This document shows positions 8,687 through 16,488 of a stretch of 64,000 bases of DNA, piece after piece; the stretch's first letter is position 1; the number at the start of each line of letters is the position of its first letter. This DNA comes from Oscillospiraceae bacterium. GTDB taxonomy: Bacteria > Bacillota > Clostridia > Oscillospirales > Acutalibacteraceae. A program made the position numbers and the translations under genes. Location: NCBI GenBank assembly GCA_902769255.1, contig CACXOM010000001.1, positions 1-64,000 on the forward strand, read 5' to 3'. A model generated the notes under the pieces. It did no database searches and was not told the DNA's origin. It saw only the letters and a program-made list of their open reading frames with translations.

Positions 8687-8713
8687 AACATCAGGTTTAG
8701 CCTGATGTTTTTT
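8687..8713. terminator. Bidirectional terminator
   Basis: A 9-bp stem (AACATCAGG at 8687-8695 with 8701-8709) is flanked by A-rich and T-rich runs, so it can work for the SanA-like gene and for the convergent MATE gene, whose last codons it overlaps. Confidence 0.85.
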
Positions 8714-10045
8714 CTATTTCTTTAAATTTTCTTTTTATGTAGGTAAAATATGCGATAAATAACATCGCAGATGTGAAAAACCAACTCATCGGGTTTGAAA
8801 TGCAAATAGCGGTATAACCGATATTTCCTACTAATGCAAACACTACAAACAATCTGCAACCGAGTTCTACAAGTCCGCCCAAAGCGGTAAATGCACTGAA
8901 TCCGAGCGAGGTAATTGTTGAACGAATAACATAAAGAACGCACAACATAAACAGCAAAGTGCCTGAGAATAAGAAATAATAATTTATAAGTTCAAGCGTT
9001 TGTGTTTCGTTTGAGTTAAGATACATAAGCGCAATTTTTTCGCCTAAAAATCTTAACAAAACGCCTATTACAGCACCGTAAATTACCGCAATTAATAAAA
9101 CTTGTTTAAGCGACTTTTTAATTCTGTCTACTTTGTGAGCGCCATAGTTTTGTGCAACAAACGGAGGCATACTGTTTGCAAGCGCCATAAGAGGCATTGT
9201 AACCATATTTTCGATTTTTAAAGCGGTAGAGTAAGCGGCTATATAATTTGTGCCGAGCGCATTTACAGAGCCTTGAACAAGCGTACAACCAAGCATTGTT
9301 ACAGAGGACTGCAAACCGTTTGGCAAACCTATTAAAATTGTTTTTTTGACAATAAATTTGTTAAATTTAAAATCACTTTTACCAATATGTAAAATTTCGT
9401 ATTTTTTAATATAGAAAATCAACGCTATAACAAAATTAATTGCGTTTGACAATACCGTTGCAATTGCAACGCCTTCAACGCCCATATTAAACACTATTAC
9501 AAACACCAAATCCATAACAATGTTCACAACAGTTGAAAATATTCCTCTTATCATAGCGTTGCTGCCGTCGCCGACCGATTGAATTAACATTCCTATATAG
9601 GAACTTGCAATAGTTACAGGATAACCTGCCATAATTATAAAAATATATGTATATGTGTCAGAAAAAATTTCCTGTGGCACATCCATAACAACTAAAATTC
9701 TTTTTATAAAAACCAAAGCGAAAAATGTTATAATCACACCTACAAAAACAGCGACATAAATGCCGTTTGCAATGCAATTTCGCATTTTTTAAAATCTTTT
9801 GCGCCGAAAGCGCGTGAAACCAAAACGCCTTCGCCTGTAACAAATCCAATAATAAAAGAAAATATCATCCAATTAAGAGTTGTGGTTGAATTAACAGCCG
9901 CCAAAGCATTTTTAGAAATGAATTTTCCGACAATTACCGAATCGGTAATTGAATATAACTGCTGAAAAACCGTTGAAAACAACAGCGGGAAAAAGTAAGA
10001 GAAAATTCTTTTTAGCGGCGAACCGTAAGTCATATCTGTAATCAT
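8697..10045 (-). pseudogene. MATE-family efflux transporter, frameshifted
   Basis: Two overlapping frames together make one MATE protein of about 448 residues. The N-terminal part starts at 10045 (MITDMTYGSPLKRIFSYFF) and the C-terminal part (8697-9785) continues seamlessly from residue 87. The break is at a run of six A on the coding strand (9785-9790): one extra A would restore FGAKDFKKMRNCIANG. As written, the first frame ends at 9740 after 101 residues. MATE proteins export drugs or metabolites using an ion gradient across about 12 helices. The rest of the sequence is well preserved, so the lesion is recent or a sequencing error. A6 is short for efficient slippage. Confidence 0.85.
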
Positions 10046-10206
10046 ATTATCACAACCGATAGAAATTTGCTTATGGGGTATTATAGCATTTAGTTAAAAA
10101 AAGTCAACCCCTATTTTAAAAATTTTTAAAAATATTTTTTTGTTGAGTTTTAGTTTAATTTGTGTTATACTAAAAACAGCAAATTTTATGTAGAAAGGTG
10201 AAATTT

Positions 10207-10677
10207 ATGTATAAAAATATAGGTAAAAAAATTAAAGGATTTTCAATCTTTTTTGCTTGGGTTATGATAGCGGCGTCTTGCTTTTTCGCTTTTTACAGGC
10301 TTTATAACAACGGCGTTACAAATAACAACATAATAATTACAGTTGCAATTATTGTTTGCGGTACACTTTTTGGCTTGTTTGCCTCATGGTTTATGTACGG
10401 CTTTGGCGTTATCGCTGATAAGGCTGAAAAACTTGATAAAATTGAAGATTTAAACAGAAATATTCTTGAAAATCTTGATAAAAAGAATTATTCTGTGCCG
10501 GCGCAAAAAATTGACGACAGAGAAGAAATACCTTTGCGTGATTTTAGCACACCTGAAAGCAAAGAAGAAATTTTAAACTCAAAACTTCGTAAACTTAAAA
10601 AAGATTATGAAATGAGCCGAATTACTTATGATGAGTATGAAGCAAGAAAAGAAAAAATAGAACAAAAATATAAATAA
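10207..10677 (+). CDS. Small membrane protein with C-terminal SHOCT-like helix
   Basis: The start at ATG 10207 is preferred over GTG 10198 because AGAAAGG ends eight bases upstream. The 156-residue product has two membrane segments (about 13-33 and 43-65) and then a charged cytoplasmic tail. The last 30 residues (KLRKLKKDYEMSRITYDEYE...) resemble a SHOCT domain, a short helix hairpin found at the ends of many unrelated proteins and thought to mediate oligomerisation. No function can be assigned. It is a single-gene unit closed by the terminator at 10680. Confidence 0.65.
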   Translation: MYKNIGKKIKGFSIFFAWVMIAASCFFAFYRLYNNGVTNNNIIITVAIIVCGTLFGLFASWFMYGFGVIADKAEKLDKIEDLNRNILENLDKKNYSVPAQKIDDREEIPLRDFSTPESKEEILNSKLRKLKKDYEMSRITYDEYEARKEKIEQKYK

Positions 10678-10679
10678 AA

Positions 10680-10710
10680 AAATCCCTGCTTGAATTTCAA
10701 GCAGGGATTT
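10680..10710. terminator. Bidirectional terminator
   Basis: A 15-bp perfect inverted repeat (10680-10694 with 10696-10710) stands between convergent genes. On the minus strand it is followed by seven T, so it is a strong stop for prs. The plus-strand T tract is weaker. Confidence 0.85.
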
Positions 10711-10724
10711 ATAATTTATAATAA

Positions 10725-11681
10725 TTAATCAAACATATTTGACATTGGTTTATCAGTATAAATTCTCTCAATTGCTTCTGCAAAAACAGGTGCAACAGGG
10801 AGCATTTTTATTTTTGGAGATTTTTTAACCTCAGTCAAAGGAATTGTGTCAAGCAATACAACTTCTTTTAAAACAGAATTGTTAATTCTTTCAATAGCAG
10901 GGCCTGAAAGAACGCCATGTGTTGCGCAAGCCGAAACTTCGGTAGCACCGCCGATTTCAACAATAGCTTTTGCAGCGTTGCAAAGAGTACCTGCGGTATC
11001 AATCATATCGTCAACAATGATACATTTTTTGCCTTTAACATCACCGATAATGTTCATAACTTCGGAAACATTTGCTCTTTGACGGCGTTTATCAATAATA
11101 GCCAAAGGAGCGTCAACTCTTGCTGCAAAGTTACGAGCGCGAGTTACAGAACCCAAGTCAGGTGATACAACAACTAAATTGTCTTTATCTTCAAATTTCT
11201 TATCAAAATAAGGAGATAAAATCGGCACACCTAAAAGGTGGTCAAGCGGAATATTGAAAAATCCTTGAATTTGTGAAGCGTGAAGGTCCATTGTAAGAAC
11301 TCTGTCAGCGCCGGCTGTTGTTAAAATATCAGCGCAGAGTTTTGCAGAAATCGGGTCTCTTGCCTTTGCTTTTCTGTCTTGTCTTGCATAGCCGAAATAT
11401 GGAATAACAGCGGTAATTCTGCCTGCCGAAGCACGTTTCATAGCGTCAATCATAATAAGAAGTTCCATAAGATTGTCGTTTACTGGAGCGCAGGTTGATT
11501 GAACAATAAATACATCAGAACCACGAACTGATTCGTTAATTGAAATAGCGATTTCGCCATCAGAAAAATGTTTTACGTCTGCATTGCCGACTTTCAAACC
11601 AAGACAAGATGCAATTTGTCTTGCTACAGGAATGTTTGAGTTGCAAGTGAAAATTTTAATGTCTTTTCCGTGAAAATTCAT
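10725..11681 (-). CDS. prs: Ribose-phosphate pyrophosphokinase
   Basis: A 318-residue PRPP synthetase, the normal class I length. It makes 5-phosphoribosyl-1-diphosphate from ribose 5-phosphate and ATP for nucleotide, His and Trp synthesis. Visible hallmarks are the FSDGE segment, the flexible-loop YARQDRK, the [12 protein letters not shown] metal region and the PRPP-binding [11 protein letters not shown]. It lies 53 bases after the glmU-like gene. The glmU-prs order is conserved in Firmicutes, and both genes probably share the promoter upstream of glmU. Confidence 0.95.
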   Translation of the reverse strand: MNFHGKDIKIFTCNSNIPVARQIASCLGLKVGNADVKHFSDGEIAISINESVRGSDVFIVQSTCAPVNDNLMELLIMIDAMKRASAGRITAVIPYFGYARQDRKAKARDPISAKLCADILTTAGADRVLTMDLHASQIQGFFNIPLDHLLGVPILSPYFDKKFEDKDNLVVVSPDLGSVTRARNFAARVDAPLAIIDKRRQRANVSEVMNIIGDVKGKKCIIVDDMIDTAGTLCNAAKAIVEIGGATEVSACATHGVLSGPAIERINNSVLKEVVLLDTIPLTEVKKSPKIKMLPVAPVFAEAIERIYTDKPMSNMFD

Positions 11682-11734
11682 TTTTAATATTCCTTCCGTA
11701 TGTTTTGATATAATGATTTATAAATTAATAACAC

Positions 11735-12472
11735 TCAGCCGAAGATTACTTTCGCCCGTTTGTTTAATTCCTCCAACTGTTTAGGGTCGTTTGCGCCCAA
11801 AATTACATCAGGAGTTTTGGCAACATAAGAATTTACTAAAAGCCCTTCGCTTAATGCAATTTTTATTGTATCGGTTAAATAATACTCATTTTGCGAATTG
11901 TTGTTGGTTATTTTTGAAAGCAGTCTGTAAAGCTCGCTTCCTTTAAACCAAAATGCGCCCGAGTTTACCTCGTTAATTTTGCGAATTTCTTCGCTTGCAT
12001 CTTTAAACTCAACAATTTCAGCGATTTTACCGTTTTTCTTAACAATTCTGCCGTAAGCGGCGGGGTCGTCAAGCTTTGCAGTAATTACCGTAACAGCATT
12101 GTTTTCTTGCTCGTGCAGTTTCAATGCTTCGCTCACAGTATCTTTATCCATAAAAGGAGCGTCACCGCAAACAATAAGAATATTGCCGTTTGCGTGTTGC
12201 TTAATAAACTCGTTCGCCTGCATTACTGCGTGACCCGTGCCCAATTGTTCAGCTTGAACAACTGTTTTTACACTTGAGTCAAGATGCTCTCGCAAAATTT
12301 CAGCTTTGTAACCGATTACTACGCAAATATCATCGCACGAGCGTTTTGCCGAATCAACTACATAGTCAATCATCGGTTTGCCTAAAACCTCGCACATTAC
12401 TTTAGGTTTGTCGGATTTCATTCTTGTACCTTTACCGGCAGCAAGAATAACCGCACCGTTTTTTTGAGTCAT
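11735..12472 (-). CDS. glmU: GlmU-type uridylyltransferase, nucleotidyltransferase domain only
   Basis: A 245-residue protein corresponding to the pyrophosphorylase half of GlmU (AVILAAGKGTRMKS, KPMIDYVVD, EQLGTGHAV, VCGDAPF, VNSGAFWF, NEYYLTD). This half makes UDP-GlcNAc from UTP and GlcNAc-1-phosphate. Bifunctional GlmU is about 455 residues; here the reading frame stops cleanly after NDPKQLEELNKRAKVIFG, and prs follows, so the left-handed beta-helix acetyltransferase half is absent. It may be a shortened GlmU partnered by a separate acetyltransferase, or a dedicated sugar nucleotidyltransferase. Position before prs supports GlmU ancestry. Confidence 0.8.
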   Translation of the reverse strand: MTQKNGAVILAAGKGTRMKSDKPKVMCEVLGKPMIDYVVDSAKRSCDDICVVIGYKAEILREHLDSSVKTVVQAEQLGTGHAVMQANEFIKQHANGNILIVCGDAPFMDKDTVSEALKLHEQENNAVTVITAKLDDPAAYGRIVKKNGKIAEIVEFKDASEEIRKINEVNSGAFWFKGSELYRLLSKITNNNSQNEYYLTDTIKIALSEGLLVNSYVAKTPDVILGANDPKQLEELNKRAKVIFG

Positions 12473-12496
12473 AAATTCACCCTTTAATACTATTAT

Positions 12497-12525
12497 ATTA
12501 TCGCATTTTACATTGATTTTTTCAA
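12497..12525 (-). promoter_or_regulatory. Promoter of glmU-prs
   Basis: On the minus strand TTGAAA (12520-12525) and GATAAT (12497-12502) are 17 bases apart; an overlapping TATAAT lies just downstream. Confidence 0.5.
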
Positions 12526-12563
12526 TGCAAAATACGTATAAAATTTAATTTCTACGAATATGA

Positions 12564-12594
12564 TAAAATCGTGCAATAATATTGCACGATTTTA
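12564..12594 (-). terminator. Hairpin ending the tarI-tarJ operon
   Basis: A perfect 14-bp stem (12564-12577 with 12581-12594) and 3-base loop lie eight bases after the tarJ stop. The T tract is mostly inside the stem, so it may end transcription imperfectly before glmU. Confidence 0.7.
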
Positions 12595-12601
12595 TATACT
12601 T

Positions 12602-13618
12602 TTACATATCCCATTTAAATACTGTTTTAAACGGGGTTGTTAAATCATCACCGAACACCTTAATAATGTCTTTAATAGACTTAACAGGTGTGTCAACGCT
12701 GATAATTTTATTAATTCTTTTTTGGAAAGCGTCAGTTTCCATAAGCTCAACCGCTTTTTCAAAATCGGCACGACCCGAACGAGAAGAGCCAACAAAGGTA
12801 AGACCTTTTTCAAGAATATCACGTGTGTTAATAGCAACTTTGTTTTCCGAAACGCCCATAAGCACTACATTACCTTGTGGGTTGATATATTTAATAATAT
12901 CGTCAATAGCGTAAAATGAACCCTCGCCGCCGCAACACTCAAAAGCGTGGTCAAAATGAAAATCATCTGGAATGTTGTTTGCAAAATAAGTGCCGTCAAC
13001 AAACGAGAAATGCGAAAGTTTACGTGAGTCCATACCTACAACGTAAATTTTAGCTTTCGGGAAACGAAGTTTTAAAACATTAGCCAAAGTGTAAGCCAAT
13101 GAGCCGTCACCCCAAATTGCAATAGCGTCTCTGTTTTTGTGAGCAGCTAAATCAAAACGGGTAGAAGCGTGAACTGTTACGCTGACAAATTCGGTAATAG
13201 CGGCAATTTCATCGGGAACGCCGTTGTATGCAACAACCCTGTCGGGTGGAAGATCAACAAATTCACGCATAAAGCCGTCATGACCTGATGATAAAAAGTA
13301 AGTTCCTTTATCATAGTTCTCGAAAATAACAGGATTTTTGCGAACCGGAGTATTAGGAATCATAACAACTTTTTGACCTTTTTCAAATGTGCCGGTAGGG
13401 TCATATTCAACAATACCGCAACACTCATGAATAAGAGCCATAGGAAGTTTTTTGTTAAGAACTTTAATATCTCTTTGTCCTAAAAAGTAGCGCTGGTCAG
13501 CGTGACAAAGAGCCATATAATTAGGTCTTATAATAACCCTGTCGGAATTTAAGTCAACATCGGTATATTTTACCGAAAAAACCTTAGGGCTTACAAGCTG
13601 ATAAACATAGTTAATCAA
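12602..13618 (-). CDS. tarJ: Ribulose-5-phosphate reductase, TarJ-like
   Basis: A 338-residue medium-chain dehydrogenase of the TarJ type. It should reduce D-ribulose 5-phosphate to D-ribitol 5-phosphate with NADPH, feeding CDP-ribitol synthesis. Visible features are the zinc-site start NYMALCHADQRYFLGQR, the HECCGIV segment, and a Rossmann region around AIWGDGSLAYTLANVL. It overlaps tarI by eight bases, the conserved TarI-TarJ pairing, which decides the assignment over a generic alcohol dehydrogenase. Confidence 0.88.
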   Translation of the reverse strand: MINYVYQLVSPKVFSVKYTDVDLNSDRVIIRPNYMALCHADQRYFLGQRDIKVLNKKLPMALIHECCGIVEYDPTGTFEKGQKVVMIPNTPVRKNPVIFENYDKGTYFLSSGHDGFMREFVDLPPDRVVAYNGVPDEIAAITEFVSVTVHASTRFDLAAHKNRDAIAIWGDGSLAYTLANVLKLRFPKAKIYVVGMDSRKLSHFSFVDGTYFANNIPDDFHFDHAFECCGGEGSFYAIDDIIKYINPQGNVVLMGVSENKVAINTRDILEKGLTFVGSSRSGRADFEKAVELMETDAFQKRINKIISVDTPVKSIKDIIKVFGDDLTTPFKTVFKWDM

Positions 13619-14324
13619 TTTTTACTCCTCCAACCATTGCTTGAGCGATTTTGTAATCGCTTACAGTAGTGATTTTAATGTTTGAAATCTCGCCTTCAAC
13701 AATATAAACAGGCTGATTCTTTACAATACAAATTTTGCAAGCGTCAGTAAGCGTTGCTTTTTCTTCGCTTGTAAGTTCGCCGTAAAGTTTTTTAAGCAAA
13801 CTGATTTTAAATGATTGTGGTGTTTGACCTTGATACATTTTATCTCTCGGCGGAATTGCTTTGATAAACTCGCCGTCTTCCGACTCAACAATCGTATCAA
13901 TTGCGCCGGTAGCAGTATCAACTGCGCCGTATTTTTCGGCAGCATCAATATTTTCAATAATCATTCTTTGAGTAACAAAAGGTCTTACAGAATCGTGTGT
14001 AACAATGATATTTTCATCGTTTTCACCGAAATTCTTTTCAATATCGTCAATAATATTAAAAATTGTCGAGTTTCTGTCGCTACCTCCTGCAACTACATGA
14101 ACATCATCACATTCACCAATATATTTTTTAATAAGGTCGTTCATATGTGTGAGCCAGTCAGGGTGAACACCAATGTAAATGTGGTCAAGTCTTGAGCAAA
14201 GTCTAAACTTTTCAAGAGTATGAACAATTATCGGTTTATCTCCCAAATTTAAAAATTGTTTTGGCATATCCGAGATATTCATTCTCGAGCCTACGCCTCC
14301 GGCTAAAATTGCACCGAATACCAT
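13611..14324 (-). CDS. tarI: Ribitol-5-phosphate cytidylyltransferase
   Basis: A 237-residue IspD-fold cytidylyltransferase (AILAGGVGSRM, PKQFLNLGDKPIIVHTLE, THDSVRPFV, RDKMYQGQTPQSF). The pairing with tarJ shows it is TarI, making CDP-ribitol from CTP and ribitol 5-phosphate, and not the isoprenoid enzyme IspD, to which it is related. CDP-ribitol donates ribitol phosphate to wall teichoic acids or glycans. It sits two bases after the LicD gene within one operon. Confidence 0.88.
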   Translation of the reverse strand: MVFGAILAGGVGSRMNISDMPKQFLNLGDKPIIVHTLEKFRLCSRLDHIYIGVHPDWLTHMNDLIKKYIGECDDVHVVAGGSDRNSTIFNIIDDIEKNFGENDENIIVTHDSVRPFVTQRMIIENIDAAEKYGAVDTATGAIDTIVESEDGEFIKAIPPRDKMYQGQTPQSFKISLLKKLYGELTSEEKATLTDACKICIVKNQPVYIVEGEISNIKITTVSDYKIAQAMVGGVKID

Positions 14325-14326
14325 AT

Positions 14327-15199
14327 TTACTTTCCTCCGTTAAAATAATATTTTCCTTTATAAATTATATATGAATTGTCGATATCGACAAATTCAAGCT
14401 CATGATGACAAATGCGCTCTTTTTCAGGCGGTAGCGTCATATAATCGCCGAACGCTTTTGTTAAATAATCGTCATATCCTTTTGGCGCCGGAATTTTCAT
14501 TCCCTCAAAATCAAGATAAACAGTTTCCCTAAAATCAGATGAAAAATATTTTTTCTTTAGATAATAAGGTCCTGAACAAAGCTCGGTAGTGAATTCGCAG
14601 TCATATAAAGAATATTTTGTCATTTTGCGTTTATTTCTTTGCGAAATTTTCCAGCGAAGCGATTTAAACGGGACACACATAAGTAAAATTTTACCCGCCA
14701 AAAACACCAATTTACCGTTATTTTTCGGGGCTTCGCCTATTAAATAAAGCGAATAAAAAAGCGCATTTTTAATTTGCAAAAGCCTTTTAAATTTTGAGTC
14801 GGGACAACCGTCAATCGGTAAAATATCAATCACAATACCGTGGTTAATGTCAAGGTCCGCTTGAAACGTTTTAATAAAGGTAGTTTCGCTGTCACAAATT
14901 GTGGCAAAAAGATTTTTTGTGAGTTTACCTTTTTTAGAAACCTGCAAAAAATATCTGTCAGAATTAGCCTCTTTATTAAAAATTTCAATTAGTTTTTCAT
15001 AATCTTCCCTTGGCATAAAAACATCAATATCATCGTCCCAAGGAATAAAAGCGCTTTCTCTGACAGCGCCGATAAGGCAACCGCCGCAAAAGAAATGCTT
15101 TAAATTGTGTTTTTCGCAAAAATCTTTGAAAAACCGATACATTTCAAGCGATTTTTCTTGCAATTTTTTGGTATCGTTTTCACTTAAAATATAAGCCAT
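14327..15199 (-). CDS. LicD-family phosphotransferase
   Basis: The start at 15199 is used because GGTAGGTG lies just upstream and the next gene's stop is at 15208; a longer frame to 15301 would overlap it. The 290-residue protein has the LicD/fukutin signature HFFCGGCLIGAVRESAF followed by PWDDDIDVFMPREDYEKL. LicD proteins transfer phosphocholine from CDP-choline, while the related fukutin and FKRP transfer ribitol phosphate from CDP-ribitol. With TarI and TarJ in the same operon, ribitol 5-phosphate is the likelier cargo here. That is inference; the acceptor is unknown but is probably a glycan built with the adjacent GT2. Confidence 0.82.
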   Translation of the reverse strand: MAYILSENDTKKLQEKSLEMYRFFKDFCEKHNLKHFFCGGCLIGAVRESAFIPWDDDIDVFMPREDYEKLIEIFNKEANSDRYFLQVSKKGKLTKNLFATICDSETTFIKTFQADLDINHGIVIDILPIDGCPDSKFKRLLQIKNALFYSLYLIGEAPKNNGKLVFLAGKILLMCVPFKSLRWKISQRNKRKMTKYSLYDCEFTTELCSGPYYLKKKYFSSDFRETVYLDFEGMKIPAPKGYDDYLTKAFGDYMTLPPEKERICHHELEFVDIDNSYIIYKGKYYFNGGK

Positions 15200-15207
15200 T
15201 TTTGCAC

Positions 15208-16200
15208 CTACCACTTTTTCCTTGCGAATTTGAATAAGCCGACAAAAAAGCCTAAACCGTAAGAGAAATGAAGCACAAAATGCACCCAAACCAATCGCCA
15301 ATGACCTATTGTGGTATTAATATATTTCGATTTAAAAGAAACAACAAAATCAATTGTAATATATATCGCCAAAACCGTAAGGTAAAGGTACCTTATTATC
15401 GGTAAAAAGCAAGAAAGTACTGCGCCTAAAGTGATATATAAAAAGAACATAAGCGGTACTAAATGCGAAAGCCTTGCAGGTTTTTTGTGCTTTTTAATAA
15501 CCGCAACTTTCCAAAGCCCGTAAAGATAATACTGCTTAAAAAGCGCTCTATAATTATCTCTCGGGTAATAAGTGCTACGAATTTCAGGCGTAATATAAAC
15601 TTTTCCGCCTTGCTCAATTAATCTGAAATTAAAATCATCATCTTCGTTTAAAGTTAAATCTTCATCAAAATAATTTAACTTTTCAGCGGTTGAACGCAAA
15701 AAAGAACCGAATGAAACAGTATCAGAATACCCCTCGTAACCCTCAATGTGATTTCTGCCTCCGCCTAAAGCGAAAGGAGAATAATAAGCTGCCGCAATCG
15801 CTTGTTGCACAGGGTTTTTGCCCATAACAATGTTAGGACCGCCTATGTTGTCAGCATCGGTTTTTTGGTGATATTCAATACATTTTGAAACATAATCGGT
15901 TGCATATTCCGAGTGTGCGTCAAAACGCACAATATATTCGTTTTTAGCCGCTTTAATTCCGTAATTCAAAGCGTATTGCACGCTTTTTTCCGGATTTTCA
16001 ATCATTTTTATAAAACTGTATTTTGAAGTGTACTTTTTAATAATATCTCTTGTTCCGTCAGTTGACATACCGTCAACCAAAATTGCTTCAATAAGATTCA
16101 TCGGGTAATCTTGATTTAACAATGAATCAAGGCAATTTGCAATATATCTTTCCTCGTTATGAATAGGAATTACAACTGAAACGGTAGGAAATACTTCCAT
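15208..16200 (-). CDS. GT2 glycosyltransferase, ExoA-like, with membrane tail
   Basis: The start at 16200 is set by a GGGGAG ribosome site ten bases upstream and by the promoter at 16243-16271, which lies inside any longer frame. The 330-residue enzyme opens with a GT-A domain (VSVVIPIHNEERYIANCLDS, LVDGMSTDGTRDI, DxD-like FDAHSE, and the NEDDDFNFRL catalytic region), followed by membrane segments near the C-terminus (about 240-260, 265-290 and 305-325). ExoA-type enzymes add a sugar to a lipid-linked glycan at the inner membrane face. It is first in the GT2-LicD-TarI-TarJ operon and probably builds the acceptor glycan. Confidence 0.85.
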   Translation of the reverse strand: MEVFPTVSVVIPIHNEERYIANCLDSLLNQDYPMNLIEAILVDGMSTDGTRDIIKKYTSKYSFIKMIENPEKSVQYALNYGIKAAKNEYIVRFDAHSEYATDYVSKCIEYHQKTDADNIGGPNIVMGKNPVQQAIAAAYYSPFALGGGRNHIEGYEGYSDTVSFGSFLRSTAEKLNYFDEDLTLNEDDDFNFRLIEQGGKVYITPEIRSTYYPRDNYRALFKQYYLYGLWKVAVIKKHKKPARLSHLVPLMFFLYITLGAVLSCFLPIIRYLYLTVLAIYITIDFVVSFKSKYINTTIGHWRLVWVHFVLHFSYGLGFFVGLFKFARKKW

Positions 16201-16242
16201 ATAATTTGAACTCCCCGAATTTTCAATAAATCTGTTTTTCTT

Positions 16243-16271
16243 ATTATACCTTTTATTTTGTAATATGTCAA
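16243..16271 (-). promoter_or_regulatory. Promoter of the GT2-LicD-tarI-tarJ operon
   Basis: On the minus strand a perfect TTGACA (16266-16271) and TATAAT (16243-16248) are 17 bases apart, 43 bases before the chosen ATG. Confidence 0.8.
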
Positions 16272-16317
16272 TTAAATTATAGAACAAAATATTTATTTAT
16301 CTATTAATTGGCATTTT

Positions 16318-16422
16318 ATTTGTGCTAAACTTACAAATAATTAATGAAAAATTATGCAATTTGTAGAACAAAGTGTTGATGAGCACTTTTTGCTTGAATT
16401 AGCACAAATTCTCTGCTATAAT
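16318..16422 (+). promoter_or_regulatory. Promoter of the secreted GH9 gene, with inverted repeat
   Basis: TTGAAT (16394-16399) and TATAAT (16417-16422) are 17 bases apart. An 11-bp sequence ATTTGTGCTAA at 16318-16328 recurs in exact reverse complement at 16399-16409, filling the spacer between -35 and -10. A shorter stem (AAAGTG/CACTTT, about 16371-16388) sits between. A repressor bridging both copies would block polymerase; the protein is unknown. Confidence 0.6.
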
Positions 16423-16488
16423 AATTATGGATAAAAATGAGGTTTTTATAACCTTTAATATGTATGTTTTATCTCGGAGGTATAATTT

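Noticed and set aside
9780..9795. Programmed -1 frameshift in the MATE gene
   Set aside because: The site lacks a proper X XXY YYZ heptamer and A6 is too short for efficient slippage; MATE genes are not known to use recoding.
16201..16287. Longer start of the GT2 protein at 16287
   Set aside because: A consensus promoter for this operon lies within that extension.
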